Source: Actinomycetales bacterium (lineage in GTDB: Bacteria; Actinomycetota; Actinomycetes; Actinomycetales; Dermatophilaceae). Taken from it: a stretch of 64,000 bases of DNA. This document shows, in pieces, positions 16,377-24,832 of the stretch (the stretch's first letter is position 1; each line of letters begins with the position of its first letter). Both the position numbers and the translations under genes were made by a program. The stretch is from the NCBI GenBank assembly GCA_016711095.1, contig JADJTP010000002.1, forward strand, positions 62,001-126,000, in the 5' to 3' direction. The notes beneath the pieces were generated by a model. That model saw only the letters and a program-made list of their open reading frames with translations, was not told where the DNA came from and ran no database searches.

Positions 16377-17507
16377 TCACGCGCGGACGAGCTCTGTGCA
16401 GTCGGGGCCGTGAGCGGCGATCCGGTGCGGAACGTCTTCACCGGCCAGGGCCACGAGCAGCCGCGCGACGACGAAGCCGACCCGGAAGGCGTCGCTGCCG
16501 GTGACCTGAAGCCGCCCGCTCTCGCGATGGGCGACAATGACGACTCCCGCGTGCCAGGACTCCACCTGCGGGTGGACCGCCACCCGTACGGCCCGGCCGA
16601 TCCGGTCCTCGTCGCAGTCACCGGACACCGGTCGAATTCCGCAGGCGACGGCCAGGTCGGAGCCCGGCGGCACACCCAGTGCGGTCCGCACCGCCTCCTG
16701 CGAGCCGAGCGCGAACCAATCGCCCTCATCGGCGCGCCCGCCCCGCGGCGATGGCGATCCGTCGGGCGGCAGCTCGCCCTCCCGATGTCCTACCAGCCAG
16801 CGTGCCCCCGGGGCTGCCGTGGCCTGCCCCGTCACCAGCACGTGGCTCGCGGCGCCTCGGATCAGGGCTGCCGGCACGCCGGAGGCCTTGCCTTTGACCA
16901 GGTCGGCGGCCGCGGCAAGCTCGTCGGCTACCGCCCGCGCGGTCACGGTCAGGCGACGGCCGTCGGCGTCCTGGGAGCCGCGCAGGTCATCGAGCACGTG
17001 CAGGCCATACGCGCCGACGGCGAAGTCGATCTGGCCGATTCGCCACGGACGCCCCGCGGTATCGGTGAGTAGCACCCCAAAGCGACTCACCCCGGAGAGT
17101 TCCGCAAGTTGGGCGTGCAGCTGGCGGCATACGGCGTCTGGGTCGTGGGGGAGCAGCAGCAGGACGTCCCGTCCGCCGGTGTTCGACGCGTCGACTCCGG
17201 CCGCGGCCATCACCGGCCCTGCGGCCGCTCGCACGACCTGAGTGAGGTAGCCCGAGGTGCCCACGGCCCGTTCGGCGAGGACGGCCACCGACTCCCGCGC
17301 GATCACGGCGGCCTTGTCGTGGCCGTGGGCCACGAGACCTAGTGCCTTGGAGGCGATCTTGCTCGAGACCGCGATAATGTCGCCCTCGCGCAGCTCGAGT
17401 CCGCAGCCGAGGATCCCCGTGTGCAACAGGGTCGCCAGGTTGTCTCCTTCACGGACCTCGGGGATGCCGCTGAGTCCCGTGACCGTGAGCGTGGGCTGAG
17501 AGCTCAT
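16377..17507 (-). CDS. cofE: coenzyme F420-0:L-glutamate ligase (CofE/FbiB-like)
   Basis: Adds glutamates to F420-0 in coenzyme F420 synthesis (GTP-dependent). It has 376 residues. The N-terminal 250 residues match CofE: PEVREGDNLATLLH, GDIIAVSSKIASKALG (about 42-57), DASNTGGRDVLLLLPHDPD, FGVLLTDTAGRPWRIGQIDFAVG, and DLVKGKASGVPAALIRG. The remaining roughly 110 residues do not look like the FMN nitroreductase domain that ends mycobacterial FbiB, which is about twice as long. ATG at 17507 overlaps the cofD stop (ATGA), so the two F420 genes form an operon. Cytoplasmic. Confidence 0.9.
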   Translation of the reverse strand: MSSQPTLTVTGLSGIPEVREGDNLATLLHTGILGCGLELREGDIIAVSSKIASKALGLVAHGHDKAAVIARESVAVLAERAVGTSGYLTQVVRAAAGPVMAAAGVDASNTGGRDVLLLLPHDPDAVCRQLHAQLAELSGVSRFGVLLTDTAGRPWRIGQIDFAVGAYGLHVLDDLRGSQDADGRRLTVTARAVADELAAAADLVKGKASGVPAALIRGAASHVLVTGQATAAPGARWLVGHREGELPPDGSPSPRGGRADEGDWFALGSQEAVRTALGVPPGSDLAVACGIRPVSGDCDEDRIGRAVRVAVHPQVESWHAGVVIVAHRESGRLQVTGSDAFRVGFVVARLLVALAGEDVPHRIAAHGPDCTELVRA

Positions 17508-18478
17508 TTGCCGGCGAGCTCCAGGCCCAGGGAGAGTGCGGCCCCGGCGATTGCAGCGGCGGCGTCCACGTCGGTCATGAGCAGCCCCCTGCTGCGCAGG
17601 GTGACGCCGGTCGGCACCACGGTGTCGGCGTCGGCCTCGTCGACAAGCCATCCCCGCAGGAAGTCCGAGTAGAGCGACGCGACGTCGCCTGCTGTCGCCG
17701 GGACGCCGATTGCGGCGAGACAGGCGTCGGCATGGCCACGGACCGGCCGACCGGAGACAAGCGGGGACACCCCGACAACGGGAGCGCGGGTGCCGCGCAG
17801 CGCGTCGCGGATGCCCGCGACTCCCAGGATGACGCCGATCGAGACGACGGGGTTGCTCGGGGGCAGCAGGACAACATCGGCGCTGCGGATCGCTTCGAGA
17901 ACCCCCGGTGCGGGCGTGGCGCGGTCCATCCCGGCGACGACGAAGCGTTGGGCGGGCACACGCGCGCGCAGCCGCACCCACCACTCCTGGAAGTGGACGG
18001 CATGCGGACCGGCGCCCTCGTCGAGGACGACATGCGTCTCGACCGGTGTGTCGGTCATCGGGAGCAGGGTGACGCCGCGCTGAGGCAGACCCCAGCGCTG
18101 GGCGAGCCGGGCCGTGACCTCGCTCAGGCTCAGCCCCTGGCCCAACCACAACGATCGGGCAATGTGGGTGCCGAAGTCCTTGTCGCCGAGTGAGAACCAC
18201 TCCGGCGGGACGCCGAGCGCACCCAACTCGGTGTGCACGGCATACGACTCGTCGGCCCGGCCCCAGCCCTGCTCGTCGTTGACCGCAGACCCGAGGGTAT
18301 AGAGCACCGTGTCGAGGTCAGGGCAGACGCGCAAGCCGAAGAGGGTGATGTCGTCTCCGGTGTTGCCGACGACGGTGACGGTGGTGTCGCGCAGTTCGGG
18401 CGAGCGTTCGAGGTGGGCGAGCAGTCCGCGCAGAAACCGCGCACCGCCCACCCCTCCTGCCAAGGCGGTGACATGCAT
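17504..18478 (-). CDS. cofD: 2-phospho-L-lactate (or phosphoenolpyruvate) transferase CofD/FbiA
   Basis: CofD joins the lactyl (or enolpyruvyl) phospho group to the deazaflavin Fo, making (dehydro-)F420-0. It has 324 residues, normal for the family. The start VTALAGGVGGARFLRGL (about 3-19) is the signature; VVGNTGDDITLFGLRVCPDLDTVLYTL (about 37-63), WFSLGDKDFGTHIARS, PMTDTPVETHV and VLLPPSNPVVSIGVILG are all family blocks. It heads a two-gene operon with cofE. Upstream and divergent is a whiB2-like gene, the same arrangement as fbiA/whiB2 in mycobacteria. The product probably serves the LLM oxidoreductase at 3436. Confidence 0.95.
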   Translation of the reverse strand: MHVTALAGGVGGARFLRGLLAHLERSPELRDTTVTVVGNTGDDITLFGLRVCPDLDTVLYTLGSAVNDEQGWGRADESYAVHTELGALGVPPEWFSLGDKDFGTHIARSLWLGQGLSLSEVTARLAQRWGLPQRGVTLLPMTDTPVETHVVLDEGAGPHAVHFQEWWVRLRARVPAQRFVVAGMDRATPAPGVLEAIRSADVVLLPPSNPVVSIGVILGVAGIRDALRGTRAPVVGVSPLVSGRPVRGHADACLAAIGVPATAGDVASLYSDFLRGWLVDEADADTVVPTGVTLRSRGLLMTDVDAAAAIAGAALSLGLELAGK

Positions 18479-18679
18479 GTGGTCAGTCTGTCAGCCCGAC
18501 GGGCCAGGCTCTGAGCCGCCGAGCGGAGGCCGCTTCGCGGAATTAGCAGATCTCGGCTTGACTTCTTGGGTATGACACGCGTGTAATTCCACCAATGTCG
18601 TTTGACGCTCAGGTCGCAGGGGTGGTCACACGACGGCACGGTGGGGGAATGCCTGCCACTGATGGGCTGAGGAGGCGAC
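18479..18679. promoter_or_regulatory. divergent promoter region cofD / whiB2-like
   Basis: About 200 bases between the two divergent starts. A weak rightward promoter-like pair is TTGACT (18558-18563) and TGTAAT (18582-18587) with 18 bases between them. The region is locally AT-richer than its surroundings. GAGGAGG (18668-18674) precedes the whiB ATG at normal spacing. Confidence 0.45.
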
Positions 18680-18943
18680 ATGCACGAGTTGAAGTTGATG
18701 CCCGTGGAAGCCGGCGCTGAGAGCGAGCCAAGCTGGCAGGAGCGGTCACTGTGTGCCCAAACCGACCCCGAGGCATTCTTCCCCGAGAAGGGCGGGTCGA
18801 CGCGCGAGGCCAAGAAGGTCTGCGTGGGCTGCGAGGTGCGGGTCGAGTGTCTGGAATATGCCCTGGCCAAGGACGAACGCTTCGGGATCTGGGGCGGGCT
18901 GTCCGAACGGGAACGTCGCAAGCTCAAGAAGCGCGCGGTCTGA
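18680..18943 (+). CDS. whiB2: WhiB-family iron-sulfur transcription factor (WhiB2/WhmD-like)
   Basis: An 87-residue Wbl protein that binds a [4Fe-4S] cluster and partners the sigma factor to control cell division/septation genes. Four cysteines are present as C-x22-CxxC-x5-C: Cys25, then the CVGC pair (48 and 51) and Cys57. The beta-turn GIWGGLSERERR and a basic end (KLKKRAV) follow. Placement next to cofD matches the whiB2/fbiA arrangement of mycobacteria, which supports the WhiB2 assignment. ATG at 18680 with GAGGAGG upstream. It reads toward the large glycosyltransferase gene 34 bases on. Confidence 0.93.
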   Translation: MHELKLMPVEAGAESEPSWQERSLCAQTDPEAFFPEKGGSTREAKKVCVGCEVRVECLEYALAKDERFGIWGGLSERERRKLKKRAV

Positions 18944-18977
18944 GCACCCCAGCGGCCACGGCCGCCCCGCCCCGAGG

Positions 18978-21900
18978 ATGACTGTGACCGCCGTACCCGA
19001 ACCAAGCCCCGAAGCCACACCGGGGTCCCCTGTCGTCACCGTCATGCTCGTCTCGCGCTTCGGCGGGAAGGCTGGCTGCGATACCCTCGCAGCCCTGGCC
19101 GACTCGACTCTGCGCCCGGATCGCATCGTCATCGTCGATCTCGGCACCGCAGTCGGCGCCCGCGACGAGGTCCTGAACCACCCTGCCCTGGGCGAGCAAC
19201 TGCCGACGGCGATCGTTCACCGCGAACGGATCGGTATCGGGACGGCCCAGGCTCTCAACCAGGCGGTCGCCGCGCTTCCAGCCGCTCCGGGGCGCCAGGA
19301 TCTGGCAAGCGTCGAGGGCAGCGCCGCGGAGCCAACCGCCGAGCACCCGGACGGATTGGGTCGCCCGACTCCTGCCGTCGGGCCGGAATGGCTGTGGTTC
19401 CTCACGGAGGACAGCCGGCCCGAGCCCGACGCCCTCAGGTTGCTCGTGGACGCCGTCCGGCGCTCGCCGTCGGTCGGCATGGCCGGCACGAAAGTACTCG
19501 ACGCAGCCAACCCTCGCCACCTGCTCGATGTCGGCCTGCAAATCACCCGCTCTGGGCGCCGGATCGCCGCGCCCCAACGCGGCGAGCCCGACCAAGGCCA
19601 ATACGACACCCGAACCGACGTCCTGGCCGTGACCCTGCCCGGGATGCTCGTGCGCCGCGAGGTCTTCGAACGTATCGGAGGGTTCGAGTGCGCCCTTCCG
19701 GCGGAAGGACGGCCGCTCGACCTGGGCTGGCGGGCCCAGTTGGCCGGCGCCCGCGTGATCGTCGTGCCAGCCGCCAGGATCTACGTGCCCGACGGCGTCG
19801 ACGACCCGATGACGGGCTCCACGGCAGGCAAGCTCGCCCACTTGCGTGCCCAGCGCAGTGCTGCTCGGCGAGTATGCCTGGCGCGCTGCTCACCCTGGCT
19901 GGCGCCGTTGCTTGCCATCTGGATCGTGCTCACATCCGTGACCTCGGCCCTGGCGATGTTGATGCTCAAACGGCCGGCCCACGCCTGGGTCGAGCTCGGT
20001 GATCTGTCCGCCGTCGTGCATCCCATCTCATCGGTCGTGGCCCGCTGGCGTTTCCGGACCCGCCGAGGCTTGCGTCGACGTGACCTCGCCACGGTCTTCG
20101 TCACGTCAGCAGAGGCGCTGCGGCATACGGTCGACCGGGTCCACGACGCGCTCACCCCGGGAGGGGACCGCTCCAGCGATGGCGCGACGGCGTCGATGGG
20201 TGCGCTCGAAGCAGGCCCCGTCGCGGAGGAGGCCGAGGATCTGCACGTCCTCTCGGCCTCACTGCCAGAACGGATAGCGACCAATCCTGGGGTGCTCGCA
20301 GTCGTGACGGCCGGTGTCGCCGCGGCAATCGGATTCCGCTCGACGCTGCGCGGCGGCCTGCTCGACGCGCAAGGCGCCGGGCTCGCCGGCGGCGAGTTGC
20401 AGCCGCTGATCGCCGACGCCTCCGGGCTCTGGCATGCCTGGCGCGACGCCTGGCGCGGTGCGGGCTTCGGAACGTCCGCCGAGACCGGCCCGTGGCTCGC
20501 GGTCCTGTCGGGGATCACCTGGCTTGCCGAGCGCATCCCCCTGGTGTCCGAGGGAGGCTCCCCGGCTGCGGTCGTCTTGGCCTGGGTCCTCGTCCTGGGC
20601 CTGCCACTGGCGACTGCCGCGGCATACGTGGCTGCCAAGACCCTCCGTGCTGCGCGGTGGCCCCGCGCCCTCGCGGCCTTGGCCTGGGGGTGCAGCGGCG
20701 TGGCCGTATCGGCTGCCTCAGGGGGGCGAGCCACAGTGATGCTGGCTCATGTGCTCCTGCCGCTGGTTGCCGCGGGGGTGGCCCGGTGCGCCCGTTCGGA
20801 CGCGACCTTCACGGCGGCCGCCGCCACGTCGCTCGGGGCCGGTGTGCTGGTGGCCCTCGTTCCCGTCTATCTGCCGCTCGTGGCCTTAGCTGCGCTCGGT
20901 CTGGTCGTCCTCGGCCCCGGGCTGGGCGGACGGCTGCGTGGACTGGCGCTGCTCGGGCTTCCGCTCGCGCTGCAGGGCGCGTGGCTGCTGCGACTTGCCG
21001 ATCCGGCCACCGTGCTCGGAACGCCGGGGCTGCTTGATTCCGAGAGTCCCCGGGAGGGGGTGCAGGCCGACTGGTCGTCGCTCGTCGCGGGCTTCCCCGA
21101 CGGCAGCAGTCCGTGGGTGCTCGCCCTCGCCGTGCCGGTGCTCGTCGCTGCTATCGCCACGCTGGTGCGTCGGCCGCGCTCCCGCGCGCAGGCCCTCACG
21201 TATGCCGCCCTCGGCCTGCTCGCGCTGCTGGGGCTCGGCTGGTCGCTGATCGCCCGCCGCTTCGTCGTCGGCGGGGCCCGGTCGCAGGCCGGCGAGATCG
21301 TCCCCGCAGTGCCGTGGCCGGGCGTCGGGACCCAGCTCTACCTTCTGGCCGTGCTCGGGCTGGCGTTGCTCGGGTCGGTCGGCATGCGCGCAGTCATCGG
21401 TCGTCACGAGTCACTCTGGGCCCGCGTGCTTCCCGGACTCGCTCTGGCGGTCGTGTCATTGGCGGTCCTGTCCTCGACGGCGCTACAGGCCTGGGCGCGG
21501 ATCGATGGGACTGTGGTCCTGGCCAGGGACGCGACTCCAGCGGTCGCTCGCGAGCAAGCGCATGGCCCGGAGGCCAACCGGCTGCTCGTGCTCGTGCCGA
21601 CAGTGGCGACACTGGAATTTGAGTTGGTCGGACGGGAGCCGGGAGCCGCCTTGCGTGGGCTGGCGGAGCCCGTCGCCCACACCGACCCCGGCCTCGTTGA
21701 CCTTGTCGAAGCGATCGCCGCCGGACGAGCCGCCGAGGGCACCGGCGTCGGGACTGGCCTGGGCACCCTGGGCATCGGTTTCGTGTCGGTCCGAGGGATA
21801 CCGACGCCGGAGCTCGCCCGCACGCTCGACGCAACGTCCGGGCTCACCCGGTTGGGCAGTTCCGAGATCCAGACGCTGTGGCGAGTCGACGCACAGCCGT

Positions 21901-22283
21901 CGGCATCGGGCCGCGATGTGGTGCCACCGAGTCGGGTGCATCTCGTGGATGCCAGTGGTGCCGAGTTGTCGTGGTTGCGGGTCAGCGGGGCCCATGCCGC
22001 TCTCACCGCATCGATCCCGGCCGGTGCCACTGGGCGCCAGGTCGTGCCAGCGGAACCGCTCGAGTGGGCCAGGTGGGCGGATGTGCGCTTCGACGGCGCA
22101 CCGCTGTCCGCAACGGTTGGGGCCGGCCTGCCGGCATACGAGCTGCCGGCGCGGGCCGGCACGTTGACCATCGAGGTGCCGCCGTCCCGGCCGCGGTGGT
22201 TCGCCGCTCAACTGGCCCTGCTCGCCCTGGTCGTCTTCCTGGCGATCCCGTTCGGCAACCGGCGCTCCAGGAGGGTGCGATGA
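18978..22283 (+). CDS. large membrane protein with N-terminal family 2 glycosyltransferase domain
   Basis: A protein of about 1101 residues. The first 300 form a GT-A domain: VVTVMLVSRFGGKAGCDTLAALADSTLRPDRIVIVDLG, GIGTAQALNQAV, the EDSRPEPDAL metal-site region and GMLVRREVFERIGGFE. Then follow many hydrophobic helices (roughly 310-335, 470-500, 570-870) and a soluble, probably extracytoplasmic C-terminal part of about 190 residues before a final helix and basic end (FGNRRSRRVR). This matches the actinobacterial GT2 membrane proteins found beside whiB2 and a DUF5719 gene. Cell-wall glycan assembly is likely but the substrate is unknown. The stop overlaps the next start (ATGA). Confidence 0.85.
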   Translation: MTVTAVPEPSPEATPGSPVVTVMLVSRFGGKAGCDTLAALADSTLRPDRIVIVDLGTAVGARDEVLNHPALGEQLPTAIVHRERIGIGTAQALNQAVAALPAAPGRQDLASVEGSAAEPTAEHPDGLGRPTPAVGPEWLWFLTEDSRPEPDALRLLVDAVRRSPSVGMAGTKVLDAANPRHLLDVGLQITRSGRRIAAPQRGEPDQGQYDTRTDVLAVTLPGMLVRREVFERIGGFECALPAEGRPLDLGWRAQLAGARVIVVPAARIYVPDGVDDPMTGSTAGKLAHLRAQRSAARRVCLARCSPWLAPLLAIWIVLTSVTSALAMLMLKRPAHAWVELGDLSAVVHPISSVVARWRFRTRRGLRRRDLATVFVTSAEALRHTVDRVHDALTPGGDRSSDGATASMGALEAGPVAEEAEDLHVLSASLPERIATNPGVLAVVTAGVAAAIGFRSTLRGGLLDAQGAGLAGGELQPLIADASGLWHAWRDAWRGAGFGTSAETGPWLAVLSGITWLAERIPLVSEGGSPAAVVLAWVLVLGLPLATAAAYVAAKTLRAARWPRALAALAWGCSGVAVSAASGGRATVMLAHVLLPLVAAGVARCARSDATFTAAAATSLGAGVLVALVPVYLPLVALAALGLVVLGPGLGGRLRGLALLGLPLALQGAWLLRLADPATVLGTPGLLDSESPREGVQADWSSLVAGFPDGSSPWVLALAVPVLVAAIATLVRRPRSRAQALTYAALGLLALLGLGWSLIARRFVVGGARSQAGEIVPAVPWPGVGTQLYLLAVLGLALLGSVGMRAVIGRHESLWARVLPGLALAVVSLAVLSSTALQAWARIDGTVVLARDATPAVAREQAHGPEANRLLVLVPTVATLEFELVGREPGAALRGLAEPVAHTDPGLVDLVEAIAAGRAAEGTGVGTGLGTLGIGFVSVRGIPTPELARTLDATSGLTRLGSSEIQTLWRVDAQPSASGRDVVPPSRVHLVDASGAELSWLRVSGAHAALTASIPAGATGRQVVPAEPLEWARWADVRFDGAPLSATVGAGLPAYELPARAGTLTIEVPPSRPRWFAAQLALLALVVFLAIPFGNRRSRRVR

Positions 22284-23788
22284 ATGCGCGGTGGGCTGCA
22301 GCGGCGCGGGTCGCCGCGGCGCTGGGCATCGGGGCCGGGCTCGTCGCACTCGTCCCGATCCTGCCCGCCTCCATCCAACTCCGCGCCCCCCAGGAGGCTC
22401 AGGAGGTTCTGGCGAGCGGCGGTGGCGCACCTGCAGGGGCCACCGGACCAACCAGCACGCCGGTGCGCACCACCGTCCTGGTCTGTCCGGGGTCGGAGAC
22501 CGACGGGATCTCGGGCTTGCCGCCGGTCCCCCCCGGAGTGACCACCGTGTTCGCGGCGTCGGCGCCGTCGGAGGCCCTCGTCGGGGTGCCGACCGTCGCG
22601 GACGACGGCGCGGTGACACTGCGCGTCCAGCCCTCCGGCACGGAGTTGGACACCACCTCCGCCCGGGGGCGTGCCGTGACCGGCACGCTCAGCGGACCGA
22701 CGACTGGCGAGCTCACCGCCGCCGGCGCCCTCGCCGTGGGGGTGGCCGGCCTGCAGACGACGCTGCATGCCTCCGGCGACGATCGCGGCCTGAGCGTCAC
22801 GAGCTGCCAAGTGCCAGGTGCCGAGCTGTGGCTGCTCGCCGGCGGCGGGGACAGCACTCGCCGTGAACGCCTCATCATCACCAACCCAGGCGCCAACGCC
22901 GTGACCGTCGACGTCTCCGTGCACGGCAGCGCTGGGCGGATCTCCTCGGTCAATGGCTCTCGTCTCGCGGTGCCTCCCCACGGTCGGGTGGGCATCCTCG
23001 TCGACGCGATCGCCCCCTCAGAGCCGAACCCCGCGGTGCACGTCACCGCCAGCGGTGGGCTGGTCACCGCCGTCCTGGAGGATGCGTGGATCGAGGGCGC
23101 GGTCGCTCGCGGTCGTGACGATGTCGGGCCGTCGGCAGAGCCGTCGACCGATCAGGTCGTGCCCGCAGCGTTCCTCACCGGGCGGGGCCTCGTACGTCTC
23201 GTGTCGACCGGGGACGACGAGGCCGTCGCCCAGATCCGGGTGCTCACCGACGCCGGAGCGGTTCCGTTGTCCGAGGGTGGGGTGGTGAGGGTGCCCGGCG
23301 GCGCGGTCCGTGACGTCGACCTCGGCACGCTGGCCGCAGGCGCGTATGCCGTGCAGGTCAAGTCCGATGAGCCGGTCGTCGCGTCGGTGCTCGCAGAACG
23401 GCGCTCGGCCGATCCGGCGGGACCATCCGACCTCGCGTGGTCGGCCGCCGGCGCTCCGATCCCGGTGATAGCCGGGACTCCGGTGCCGCCTGGAGTGACC
23501 GGGCGGCTCATGCTCGTGGGAACGGGAGCCGACTGGGCGGCCACCGTGCTGCTCGTGGGCGCCGACGCAGTAGTCACGGCTACGTCGGTGACCGGGCAGG
23601 CCGACTCGGTGAAGGTCCTCGACCTCGGGTCGGCAGCCGCGGTGTGGGTGCGGCCGTCGGCCGGAACGGTCCGGGCTGGGGTGGCCATCGAGGCGGCACC
23701 GACCGAAGGCCCGCTCTTCGGACTGCTGCCACTCGTGCCGATCCCGGTGACGACCACCGATGTCCCCGTGCGCGAGATCCGCCGGTAG
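22280..23788 (+). CDS. DUF5719 family secreted/anchored protein
   Basis: A 502-residue protein with an N-terminal membrane helix (about 8-30) followed by an all-beta-looking extracytoplasmic region rich in Val, Thr and Gly. Patterns such as RLIITNPGANAVTVDVSVHGSAG and GRVGILVDAIAPSEPNPAVHVTASGG resemble actinobacterial DUF5719. ATG at 22280 overlaps the stop of the large glycosyltransferase gene, and this coupling is the best clue to function: an envelope protein working with that membrane transferase. No catalytic motif is seen. Confidence 0.8.
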   Translation: MNARWAAAARVAAALGIGAGLVALVPILPASIQLRAPQEAQEVLASGGGAPAGATGPTSTPVRTTVLVCPGSETDGISGLPPVPPGVTTVFAASAPSEALVGVPTVADDGAVTLRVQPSGTELDTTSARGRAVTGTLSGPTTGELTAAGALAVGVAGLQTTLHASGDDRGLSVTSCQVPGAELWLLAGGGDSTRRERLIITNPGANAVTVDVSVHGSAGRISSVNGSRLAVPPHGRVGILVDAIAPSEPNPAVHVTASGGLVTAVLEDAWIEGAVARGRDDVGPSAEPSTDQVVPAAFLTGRGLVRLVSTGDDEAVAQIRVLTDAGAVPLSEGGVVRVPGGAVRDVDLGTLAAGAYAVQVKSDEPVVASVLAERRSADPAGPSDLAWSAAGAPIPVIAGTPVPPGVTGRLMLVGTGADWAATVLLVGADAVVTATSVTGQADSVKVLDLGSAAAVWVRPSAGTVRAGVAIEAAPTEGPLFGLLPLVPIPVTTTDVPVREIRR

Positions 23789-23821
23789 GGACCGGTCAGT
23801 CGGCGTCGTGAGGCGGACCAG

Positions 23822-24256
23822 TCACCCGCCGTCGTAGCGAGGATCGAGGTCCCCGGGTTCCACACCGAGCAGCGCTGCGAGTTGCTCGGTGACGACGTCT
23901 GCGACGAGCAGGGACAGCTCGCGGTCCCCGTCGGCTCGGGTCTCTAGCGGCCTGCGGTAGATGACCACGCGGGCCGGGTCGCGACCCTGCGCGGCGAACA
24001 ACCGACCCAGCGGCACCTCGGCGTGCTCCCAGGGGGCTGGTTCGCTCGGCGGGACGTCTTCGACACCCAACTCGAAGGTGGGGAACGGCCGACCCCAGAC
24101 CTTCTCGACGCGGGCTGCGGCCTCGATGACCAGTTCGTCGAAGCGCTCGGCCCGGCTCGTCATCGCCGGCACCGGCGGCCAGGCGAGCGGGCCTCGCGGT
24201 GCACGCCCGTGCCGGCGTCGGCGGCGACGCACGGAAGGGGAGGGCTCGGCGGACAC
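23822..24256 (-). CDS. metallopeptidase-family (DUF1025-like) protein without the zinc motif
   Basis: A 144-residue protein with a basic N-terminus (about 1-25, Arg-rich) and a DUF1025/zincin-like domain: FDELVIEAAARVEKVWGRPFPTFELGVEDVPPSEP and RVVIYRRPLETRA are family blocks. In active members the next helix carries HExxH; here the equivalent segment reads LLVADVVTEQLAALLGVEPGDLDP with no such motif, so zinc peptidase activity is unlikely. Convergent with the DUF5719 gene and divergent from DUF3499. The neighbourhood matches the Rv3259-Rv3257c region of mycobacteria. Starts at 24256 or at the internal ATG (MTSRAERFDEL, 24163). Confidence 0.78.
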   Translation of the reverse strand: MSAEPSPSVRRRRRRHGRAPRGPLAWPPVPAMTSRAERFDELVIEAAARVEKVWGRPFPTFELGVEDVPPSEPAPWEHAEVPLGRLFAAQGRDPARVVIYRRPLETRADGDRELSLLVADVVTEQLAALLGVEPGDLDPRYDGG

Positions 24257-24336
24257 AGCGTCACTCTACGCACAGCCCTTGCGTCAGCCCGGCGCGCCGA
24301 CCCGGGTTCGGCGGCCCCCACCCCTAGAGTCTGGGG

Positions 24337-24795
24337 GTGGGCCTGACGCGGCAGTGCAGCAAGACGGGGTGTCGACGACCGTCGGTGGCCACCTTGACCT
24401 ATGTCTACGCCGACCAGACCGCTGTTCTCGGGCCGCTGGCGACCTACGCGGAGCCGCACACCTACGACCTGTGCGCAGGCCACGCGGAACGGCTGACCGC
24501 CCCTCGCGGGTGGGAGGTCGTCCGGCTGACCTTTGACGCCACACCTCCGCCGCCGACCACCGACGACCTGGCGGCGCTTGCCGACGCCGTACGCGAGGCT
24601 GGACGGACCCGGCGTGGCCAGTCGGTCGCTGCCGCGGCGGGGGCAGCATCGGCCGCGACCGCGTCAGCCGGGACCGCGTCAGCCGGGACCGCGTCAGCCG
24701 GGACCGCGTCAGCCGCGGCAGCGCTGGCATTCGAGAGCGCCTCTGGTGATACCAGCGGGCGTCGGGGGCACCTACGGGTGCTGCGCGGCACCTGA
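24337..24795 (+). CDS. DUF3499 family protein
   Basis: A 152-residue protein of the actinobacterial DUF3499 family. The conserved part is the first 75 residues: RQCSKTGCRRPSVATLTYVYADQTAVLGPLATYAEPHTYDLCAGHAERLTAPRGWEVVRL. It contains two cysteines at the front (C-x4-C) and a CxxH near residue 46, which suggests a small zinc ribbon. The C-terminal half is low complexity, with an Ala-Ser-Ala-Gly-Thr repeat (DNA repeat at 24646-24720). It precedes manB by 37 bases, the same order as in mycobacteria (Rv3258c then manB). Function unknown. Confidence 0.85.
   Translation: MGLTRQCSKTGCRRPSVATLTYVYADQTAVLGPLATYAEPHTYDLCAGHAERLTAPRGWEVVRLTFDATPPPPTTDDLAALADAVREAGRTRRGQSVAAAAGAASAATASAGTASAGTASAGTASAAAALAFESASGDTSGRRGHLRVLRGT
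24646..24720. repeat. 15-bp tandem repeat in the DUF3499 gene
   Basis: Five units of 15 bases; three are identical (GCGTCAGCCGGGACC at 24661-24705) and the outer two are diverged. Each codes Ala-Ser-Ala-Gly-Thr. Being a multiple of three, copy changes would keep the frame. Confidence 0.9.
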
Positions 24796-24832
24796 GATCG
24801 CAGGCACCGTCCGGTCGATAGAGTTGCCGGTC

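Noticed and set aside
18753..18977. Upstream extension of the large glycosyltransferase gene
   Set aside because: It overlaps the whiB2-like gene in another frame and has no homology; ATG 18978 is the natural start.
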